64,000 nt of DNA from Rathayibacter caricis DSM 15933 (GTDB lineage Bacteria > Actinomycetota > Actinomycetes > Actinomycetales > Microbacteriaceae). The notes beneath the pieces were generated by a model. It saw only the letters and a program-made list of their open reading frames with translations. It made no database searches and was not told where the DNA came from. The DNA lies in assembly GCF_003044275.1 (NCBI RefSeq), contig NZ_PZPL01000001.1:1240001-1304000 (forward strand), in the 5' to 3' direction. Made by a program: the position numbers and the translations under genes. Within the stretch, counting starts at the first letter, position 1; each line of letters starts with the position of its first letter. This document shows positions 58,269-64,000 of the stretch, in pieces.

Positions 58269-58445
58269 GGCGGTCTCCTCCGTGACGATTCGTGCTCGAG
58301 CAGCCGGGTACGTCACCCGGTCACGCTAGACGCGGCAGCTGCGCGATGGCCGGTCGATGGTCCACCGGCCGGCGCCCGCAGTCCTCCGTCGAGGATGTGT
58401 CGGAGCGACTCGCCGACTCCCGCGGACAGCGCCGAGCGCGGCGAA

Positions 58446-58489
58446 GGCACCGGACCGGCGGGCCCCGAGGGGCTCGCCGGTCCGGTGCC
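58446..58489 (-). terminator. 19-bp hairpin after the DUF5695-like gene
   Basis: GGCACCGGACCGGCGGGCC (58446-58464) and GGCTCGCCGGTCCGGTGCC (58471-58489) form a 19-bp stem with one mismatch and a 6-base loop, 35 bases beyond the stop of the 1041-residue gene. It is the strongest hairpin in the window. Confidence 0.7.
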
Positions 58490-58524
58490 ATGCGGGAGGC
58501 GTCGCAGCTCCTGCGACACTTCCG

Positions 58525-61500
58525 TCAGCAGCTGCGGCTGGCGTACGCCGTCGTCTGCGTCGTCGACGCCCGCTGGCCGGAGACGGTCCCGGTCCCGACG
58601 ACGGAGACTTCGCCGGCGGGCATGCTGCTCTGACGTGTAGTGAACGCGACGCTCGCGCTCTTGCCCGCGGCGATCGCCGTGAACGACTTCGAGCCGTAGG
58701 CGCTGGTGACGACGGCGTCGATCGGGCCGGTGCTGCGGTTGGTCACCTTGACCGTGAGGATCGACTTCGCGGTCAGGCAGCGGCTGGTGGCGCTCGTCTC
58801 GAAGGCGACCACCGGGCCGACGGGAGCGGTGGTCTCCCTGACGAGACGCACCGTCGCGGTGGCCGCTGCGAGACCGGGGAGGGCGAGTCGCGCGGTCGCA
58901 CCGTCGCTGGTGATCGGCTGGCCCGTCGAGACGCCGTCGACGGTCACCGTGTAGCGACCGGCGGGGAGCTTCGACAGGACGATCGCCGGGGTGCCGGCGA
59001 CGCCGGCGGGCCGGTCGAGGACCAGCTCGATCGTGCCGAGGTCGTTCGCGACATCGGCACGGGAGTAGCGGGCCCCTGTGATCTCGAAGCGGAAGCCGCC
59101 GCGTGTGAACATCGTCAGGCGCTGGCGGACCCCGTCCTTCGGGACGACCCGGGACGAGGTGCCGACCGTCGTCAGGTCCGCTCCGTACGCGTAGGTGCCC
59201 ACGATCGGATCCTCCACCACGGTGACGGTCGCGGCGCGGACCCCTCCCCAGAAGCCGAGCGCCGACTCGCCGGACCACGCCCACCAGCCGTCGAGGATCG
59301 GCATCCAGCCGTACTCGTTGGCGCCCTTCTCGCTCTGGTAGATCCACGACGCTGCGCCGATGTTCGCGGCGAGCGGGCTGATCTGGCCCGAGTTGATGTT
59401 GGCCCAACCCGCCAGGTAGGCGCCGTAGGTCGATCGCGTCGCGTCGGCGAAGTCCCGGTCGGAGGTGCTCGCGTAGTTCACCAGGTAGTCGTGCTGCTGC
59501 CATGCTCCGAGCTGGCACTCGTAGCTCAGGTTCCACCAGGACTCGCCCATGTGCCGGTTGTCGGAGCCGTAGAAGTACCAGAGCGGCTGGAGCCCGCGGC
59601 AGGCGAGGGACGAGCGCTGCACGCGGTCGACGAGCTCGCGGTTCCCGTACATCTTGCCGAGGGTGTACGTCGACTCGAACCCGGTCGTGTCGATGCTGAT
59701 CTCGGAGCGGAACGGGTACTTCTCGGCGAACAGCACGTCGCGCTTGCCCTCGATCAGCGTCCGCAGGCGGTCGGCCTCGGTGGTCCGCCCGGCACCGCGC
59801 AGCGCCTCGAGGATGAAGGGGTAGGTCTGCTCGCCCATGAGTCCGTGCTCACGGGCGGCATCGCCGATCGGAGTCGGCAGCGGGACCTTCGTGTACATGG
59901 CTTCGAGGGTCCGGTACGTCAGCTCGAGGTACTCCGCCGAGCTGCGCGCGGTCCCGAGCGACGGGTACTGCGCCGCGATCCGGTGCATCGCGAAGTACGT
60001 GTTCGCGACGTGGATGTAGTTGTACACGCGCCAGACGCCCTGGTCGTTCGGGGTGTCGTCGCGACCGTCGTACCAGCGGAAGACCTGGTAGGTCGGAGTG
60101 CCGTCGGCGTTCTTCTTGCCCTGGAGGTAGCCGAGCAGGAAGTTGTCGATGTAGTAGTCGATCGCGTCGATCTCGGCCTTCACCGGTGCGACGAGGTTCT
60201 TCTCGGCGAGGAAGGCGGCGGGAGCCAGACCCAGGTCGTCGGAGCCGCCGGCCATCCACTCCTTCCACCCGCCACCGGGATAGTCGTCCCAGGTGATCAG
60301 CTTCTGATTGCTGAGGTCCCACTGCAGGAACGCGCCGTCGTAGCCGCGGGTCGTCCTGGCCTGCTGCTTCGAGGTGAGGAACGCGGAGTGCAGCCCGATG
60401 AGCCTCTCGACCGGTTCGATCGCGTAGTACTGCAGGACGGATTCACGGGTGCCGCCGTACGTGACGGTGACGGTGCTCGCTCCCAGCTGCGGGAGGGAGA
60501 GCTCGAAGAGCGAGTAGCCGTTGCGCTCGCCCTGCGGTGTCACCGTGATGTTGCGGCCCGCCTGCCCGACGACGGAGGTGATACCGGACTTGGCGCGGAC
60601 GGCCAGCGTCGCCTTCTGGTCCTGCGGGATCACCATTCCCGGCAGCGAGACGACGTCGACGACGCCCGCGTCGAAGAGCACATCGCGCAGGTCGGCGTAG
60701 TCGGCCGCCCAGCGGAAGGTGAAGCCATAGGTCTTCTCCTGCCCCGGCGCGAGGACGAGAGAGGTGGTGGGCAGGTAAGTGCCGGCCTGATTGCGACGCT
60801 GCGGCACGGAGCCGGCCGAGTGGATGTAGAACTCGACGAGTCCTTCCCACTGCGGGTCCCGCTCGCCGAACGGGCCCTCACCGGGACGGGCCTTGTTCTT
60901 GAACTCCAGGGATGTGCCGTCCTGGGGCACGAGCACGAGGAACGGGCCCTCGCCGTTGGGCCGCTGCCAGTAGAGGTACGAGCCGTCCTTCGCCACGAAG
61001 GAGTGACGCGCCACGTTCTTCTCGTAGATGCCGGTCTGATTGGAGCCGTCCCACCACGAGTTCATCAGGAAGGGCAGTCCGACGTCGACGAACTCCAGCG
61101 ACTCGGTCGAGGTGTTCCGCAGGGTCATGGTCCAACTGATCCGGTCGCGGGCAGCGCCGGTCAGTTCGTACTTCTGCGTGAGGTCGAATCCGCGGATGCC
61201 GTACTGGTTGCCCGCCTGACCGGAGTACGCGACGGTGATCGACGACGCGGTGGAGGTCACCGTGCGGATGTCGTCCGAGAGGCCGGTGATCGCCGGCGCG
61301 ATCGCGGTCGAGGCGCCCCGCTTGACCCCGAAGACCGCGTCGCCCGTCCATCGGGAGTCGTCGAGGTCGAACTCCGGGCGCAGATCCGGGTTGGAGACGT
61401 GGTTGGTCGCGTACTGATCCGTGGGGTTGACGAGGGTGAAGACGCCTCCCGTCGCCTGGTCGACGCGGAAGTCGAAGACGGGGGAGGAGAGGCTGCGGTA

Positions 61501-61650
61501 CGGGCCGACGGCGGCGGCGGCGAGCGGGCCGGCCGTCGCCGCGAGAACAGCACCTCCGGCGGAGCCGACGAGCACCGTGCGTCGGCTGAGGTCTTTCGAG
61601 AGCGGGTTCCGACCGGCGAGGGGCGAGGAAGGGGTGTGAGGGAGCTTCAT
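58525..61650 (-). CDS. Tat-exported DUF5695-like protein with shared C-terminal module
   Basis: 1041 residues. A twin-arginine signal (SRRTVLVGSAGGAVLAATAG, ~22-41) precedes a beta-rich region (~55-430) and a helical (alpha/alpha-toroid-like) domain (~435-790) containing FLTSKQQARTTRGYDGAF, ITWDDYPGGGWKEW and ESWWNLSYECQLGAWQQHD. The whole resembles DUF5695 proteins fused to secreted polysaccharide enzymes. The last ~85 residues (SRCLTAKSILTV to ASRSC) match the end of the 62451 protein. It is probably a polysaccharide lyase or hydrolase of unknown specificity. Export in folded form suggests a cofactor or metal. Confidence 0.65.
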   Translation of the reverse strand: MKLPHTPSSPLAGRNPLSKDLSRRTVLVGSAGGAVLAATAGPLAAAAVGPYRSLSSPVFDFRVDQATGGVFTLVNPTDQYATNHVSNPDLRPEFDLDDSRWTGDAVFGVKRGASTAIAPAITGLSDDIRTVTSTASSITVAYSGQAGNQYGIRGFDLTQKYELTGAARDRISWTMTLRNTSTESLEFVDVGLPFLMNSWWDGSNQTGIYEKNVARHSFVAKDGSYLYWQRPNGEGPFLVLVPQDGTSLEFKNKARPGEGPFGERDPQWEGLVEFYIHSAGSVPQRRNQAGTYLPTTSLVLAPGQEKTYGFTFRWAADYADLRDVLFDAGVVDVVSLPGMVIPQDQKATLAVRAKSGITSVVGQAGRNITVTPQGERNGYSLFELSLPQLGASTVTVTYGGTRESVLQYYAIEPVERLIGLHSAFLTSKQQARTTRGYDGAFLQWDLSNQKLITWDDYPGGGWKEWMAGGSDDLGLAPAAFLAEKNLVAPVKAEIDAIDYYIDNFLLGYLQGKKNADGTPTYQVFRWYDGRDDTPNDQGVWRVYNYIHVANTYFAMHRIAAQYPSLGTARSSAEYLELTYRTLEAMYTKVPLPTPIGDAAREHGLMGEQTYPFILEALRGAGRTTEADRLRTLIEGKRDVLFAEKYPFRSEISIDTTGFESTYTLGKMYGNRELVDRVQRSSLACRGLQPLWYFYGSDNRHMGESWWNLSYECQLGAWQQHDYLVNYASTSDRDFADATRSTYGAYLAGWANINSGQISPLAANIGAASWIYQSEKGANEYGWMPILDGWWAWSGESALGFWGGVRAATVTVVEDPIVGTYAYGADLTTVGTSSRVVPKDGVRQRLTMFTRGGFRFEITGARYSRADVANDLGTIELVLDRPAGVAGTPAIVLSKLPAGRYTVTVDGVSTGQPITSDGATARLALPGLAAATATVRLVRETTAPVGPVVAFETSATSRCLTAKSILTVKVTNRSTGPIDAVVTSAYGSKSFTAIAAGKSASVAFTTRQSSMPAGEVSVVGTGTVSGQRASTTQTTAYASRSC

Positions 61651-61705
61651 TGCTTCTCTTTCGTGAGGAGGAGGGGGACGTCGAGGAGGGGGTGGAGCTC
61701 GCGCG

Positions 61706-62326
61706 CTACTCCATGAGCGTCAGGGTGAGCGTCGAGCTGTAGTCGCCCGCTTCGCTCGTGGGCAGGGTCTCCAGCGTCAGGTCCGCTGTCGAGGTCCAGG
61801 AGCCCTCGGCCGAGACGCCGGCGGAATCCTCCGTGACGGCGAGGAACTCCTGGTCGACGAGACCGACGTCGTTGGGCCCGTCGTCGAAGACCGTGCCGAC
61901 GTCCGATCCCGCCGAGACCACTCCGCTGTCGCCGCCGTCGATCAGACGCGGCGACCAGCCGAGCTGCCCCGCGGAGATCGGCGACTGACCGGCGGACCCG
62001 ACGAAGTCGGAGGCGGTGCCCAGCACGTACCAGCCCGCATCCTCCGGGATCTCGTCGGTGGGGCGGGTGTCGGTGACGGTGACGGTCGGCAGTGTGCCGG
62101 TGAATCGGCGCAGCTCGGCCGTCGATCCGGTCTCGGTGAGTTCGGCGCTGGTGCCGGCGACACTCATCGAGAGTGCACCGGTACCCGTCAGGGGCGTGAT
62201 CGTCACGTTGACGTCGACGGCGTCGTCGTCGAGTTCGGCGGCTACGGCCTGCCCGGCGACGGTGGTGAGGAGGAGGCATCCGGCTGCCGCGATCGCGGTG
62301 CGGGCCCACAGGGTTCTGAGCGTCAT
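61706..62326 (-). CDS. Secreted WxL-like cell-surface protein
   Basis: 206 residues from ATG at 62326. Signal peptide (~1-29, ending GQAVAA). The mature part is beta-rich and matches actinobacterial WxL-type proteins by pattern: DVNVTITPLTGTGALSMSVAG, FTGTLPTVTVTDTR, ADAGWYVLG-like segments, LGWSPRLIDGGDSGVV and the end SSTLTLTLME. WxL domains bind peptidoglycan non-covalently. It lies between two large secreted carbohydrate-active proteins on the same strand, so it may anchor them or present them at the surface. The LPxTG/DUF916 partner was not seen. Confidence 0.6.
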   Translation of the reverse strand: MTLRTLWARTAIAAAGCLLLTTVAGQAVAAELDDDAVDVNVTITPLTGTGALSMSVAGTSAELTETGSTAELRRFTGTLPTVTVTDTRPTDEIPEDAGWYVLGTASDFVGSAGQSPISAGQLGWSPRLIDGGDSGVVSAGSDVGTVFDDGPNDVGLVDQEFLAVTEDSAGVSAEGSWTSTADLTLETLPTSEAGDYSSTLTLTLME

Positions 62327-62450
62327 CGGGTCTTCTTTCGGGTCGGACTCGCGGTGACGAGTGAGAGGTGGTGCGGAGGGTTTCGGGCGCGGGAGGGTGT
62401 CGCGCGGGAGGAGGGGTGGGAGCGGATGGCCGCTCCCACCCCTCCGGTGC

Positions 62451-64000
62451 TCAGCAGGTGCGAGCGGTGTAGGGCGCTTCGACGGTGCGGCTCAGCGCCG
62501 CGCCGTTCACGGTGGCCGTGGCGTCGACCGTGGCGGTGCCCGCCGGGATCGAGCCGAGGCGGGTCGTGAACGCCTGCGTGGCCGAGGAGCCGGGCTTCAC
62601 TCCGGTGAACACCTTGGTGCCGTAGGCGGTGCGCAGCGTGATGCCCATCGGAGTCGCTTCCTCGTTCTTCGCCGTCACCGTGAGCACGACCTTGCCGCTG
62701 ATGCAGCGCGAGCTCGCCGACGCCGTCACCTTCAGCGCGGGGGCCGCGGCGATGGTGAAGGACGCGGTGGGCGACGCGGCGGAGGTGCCGATCGAGTTGG
62801 TCGCGACGACGCTCGCCGTGTACGTCCCTGCAGGCAGGGCGGCGAACACCGCGCTCGTGGTCGTGCCGGTCCTCGTGATCGCGGCGCCTGCGGTCGGAGT
62901 GACGGTCGCGGTGTATCCCGTGATTACTGCTCCTCCGTCGGCCGGAGCCGTCCACGAGATGGTGGCCGCGTCACCGGCGACGGCGACGGCGGGTGCCGCC
63001 GGTGCCTTCGGAGCGGTGGCGGCGCCCGGCTCGACCGTGACGGTCACGCTGGGCCGGACCGTGGTCCCCGCCATCGCGCCGAGCACGGTGAAGGTCCCCG
63101 CGGTCGCGTACGAGGCCGGAGCGACGGCGTCCCAGGTGACGGCGCGCGACTCCTTCGCCCCGGTGCCGCCGCTGAAGACGGCGACCGCGGTGCGCGGGAG
63201 GACGGGTGCCGTGCCGAGGGCGGTGGTGGCGGTCTGCTGCTCGATCGAGGCGATCTCGCTGCCGCTGTCGCCGACGCTGATGGTCGCGGTGACCGCCTGC
63301 GTCGAGCCCGTCAGCACACCGGTCGCGGTGATCGTGCCGGGAGTGGCGAAGCGGGAGGCGGGGATCGCGTCCCAGGTCGCGCGCAGCTCGCCGCGCGATC
63401 CGTCGGAGTAGACGCCGATGACGGTCGCGGGGAGCGTCACCGGGGTGTTGACGGTGGTGCGCTTGGCCACGGCCTCGAAGGAGCCCGGGTAGTCGGCGTA
63501 CACGTCGAACTCGGATGCGGCGATCGCGGAGTGGGCGCCGCTGGTCGAGCGGCTGGCCTGGAAGGTCGCGCGCAGCTGCGTGGTCGTCACCGGGGTGAAG
63601 GCCACCTCGCTGGGCGTACCCATCGCGTTCACCGGGTACTGGGTGCCGGGGCGCAGAGCGACCGGCTTCCAGGTGGTGCCGTCGAGGTACTCGAGCGACC
63701 AGGAGGCGGGGAGGGCGACGCCGCCCCCGCTGCCCTGGGCGGCGTCGTTCCAGAAGGAGGCCCCGGCGCCGGCTACCCGCATCGGGGTGGCCCACGTGTA
63801 GGTCAGTGTCTGGCTCGCCGGCCGGTTGTCGCTGTAGGTGCCCCAGAGCTTGTTCTGCTCGGTCTGCACGCCGGGGACGGTCTCGCCGTCGTTGATGGCG
63901 GCGAGACGGTTCCACGGGGCGACGTAGGAGGCGGACGGAGTCGCGTACGACCCGACCTCCGGGCCCAGCGGGCGGACGTCCGAGACCTCGACGACCTGCT
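62451..64000 (-). CDS. Secreted multidomain protein (5' part missing): discoidin-like, Ig-like, Fn3 and shared C-terminal module
   Basis: 516 codons are visible, open through the right edge. Order from the edge: a discoidin/F5-8C-like segment (NRLAAINDGETVPGVQTEQ, then WATPMRVAGAGASFWND, LPASWSLEYLDGTTWKPV); two group-4 Ig-like domains (TTVNTPVTLPATVIGVYSDG; TAPVLPRTAVAVFSGG); a Fn3 domain (ISWTAPADGGAVITGYTATV); and an ~85-residue end module (SRCISGKVVLTV to YTARTC). Such architecture usually follows an N-terminal glycoside hydrolase. The missing part is needed to name the enzyme. Confidence 0.75.
   Translation of the reverse strand, partial: QVVEVSDVRPLGPEVGSYATPSASYVAPWNRLAAINDGETVPGVQTEQNKLWGTYSDNRPASQTLTYTWATPMRVAGAGASFWNDAAQGSGGGVALPASWSLEYLDGTTWKPVALRPGTQYPVNAMGTPSEVAFTPVTTTQLRATFQASRSTSGAHSAIAASEFDVYADYPGSFEAVAKRTTVNTPVTLPATVIGVYSDGSRGELRATWDAIPASRFATPGTITATGVLTGSTQAVTATISVGDSGSEIASIEQQTATTALGTAPVLPRTAVAVFSGGTGAKESRAVTWDAVAPASYATAGTFTVLGAMAGTTVRPSVTVTVEPGAATAPKAPAAPAVAVAGDAATISWTAPADGGAVITGYTATVTPTAGAAITRTGTTTSAVFAALPAGTYTASVVATNSIGTSAASPTASFTIAAAPALKVTASASSRCISGKVVLTVTAKNEEATPMGITLRTAYGTKVFTGVKPGSSATQAFTTRLGSIPAGTATVDATATVNGAALSRTVEAPYTARTC

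Noticed and set aside
58357..61716. 1119-codon plus-strand frame opposite the DUF5695-like gene
   Set aside because: It is the antisense shadow of a clear Tat-exported protein; composition is Arg/Gly/Val-rich and no motif is recognisable.
1..64000. tRNA or rRNA genes, insertion sequences or prophage
   Set aside because: No T-loop-like GGTTCGAATCC block, no transposase- or integrase-like protein and no phage structural genes were recognised on either strand.

Overview
The DNA is very GC-rich, with GTG starts, purine-rich ribosome sites and short gene overlaps throughout. The gene content points to a Gram-positive actinobacterium of the family Microbacteriaceae; Rathayibacter or a close relative is my best guess. 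That placement rests on overall character (a DIP1984-type protein, DUF3349, a GapB-type GAPDH and many copies of a 'TCGATACG...ACTCGACCAGC' palindromic repeat). I found no rRNA, tRNA, CRISPR array, prophage or transposase.

Layout. 1-7135: a truncated XRE/cupin regulator divergent from a flavin monooxygenase/flavin reductase pair, a Phd-type toxin-antitoxin-like pair, small hypotheticals, a degenerate sigma-like protein behind a LexA-like box, a VOC protein, a methyltransferase and an HSL-type esterase. 7182-13946: two secreted carbohydrate-active proteins (a GH26 mannanase-like enzyme and a 1440-residue three-propeller protein) followed by a repeat-rich spacer. 13947-20432: DIP1984 and DUF1266 proteins, a LuxR-type and an AraC-type regulator, a DUF11-like protein and two small orphan HTH proteins ending in a dense repeat cluster. 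20433-29127: acyl-CoA synthetase, SDR, lipoprotein, M23 peptidase, VOC proteins, PiT phosphate transporter and a duplicated DUF3349 protein. 29128-35407: a glycosyltransferase/epimerase/MBL operon, GapB-type GAPDH, ArfB-like rescue factor and a LacI regulator.

35468-43802 is the clearest functional unit. A LacI-type gene is followed by a perfect palindromic operator, a lipoprotein SBP, two permeases (one fused to an ATPase), a second ATPase, a GH32/43-type hydrolase and two alpha/beta hydrolases. It reads as an uptake and breakdown operon for an esterified or otherwise decorated oligosaccharide. 44070-48054: a membrane-anchored hydrolase and two TetR genes, one divergent from a serine hydrolase with an operator lying between its -35 and -10 elements.

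48229-57074 holds a blue-light candidate system: a GAF-PP2C phosphatase translationally coupled to a BLUF photoreceptor, with a second BLUF protein 3 kb away. Between and around them lie a Fic protein, a MurE-like ligase, an AAA ATPase and a glucose-6-phosphate-dehydrogenase homologue lacking a key substrate lysine. 57198-64000: a PQQ-type sugar dehydrogenase lipoprotein and a secreted polysaccharide-related cluster (Tat-exported DUF5695-like protein, WxL-like protein, and a truncated discoidin/Ig/Fn3 protein). Two of these share an apparently unnamed C-terminal module of about 85 residues bounded by cysteines.
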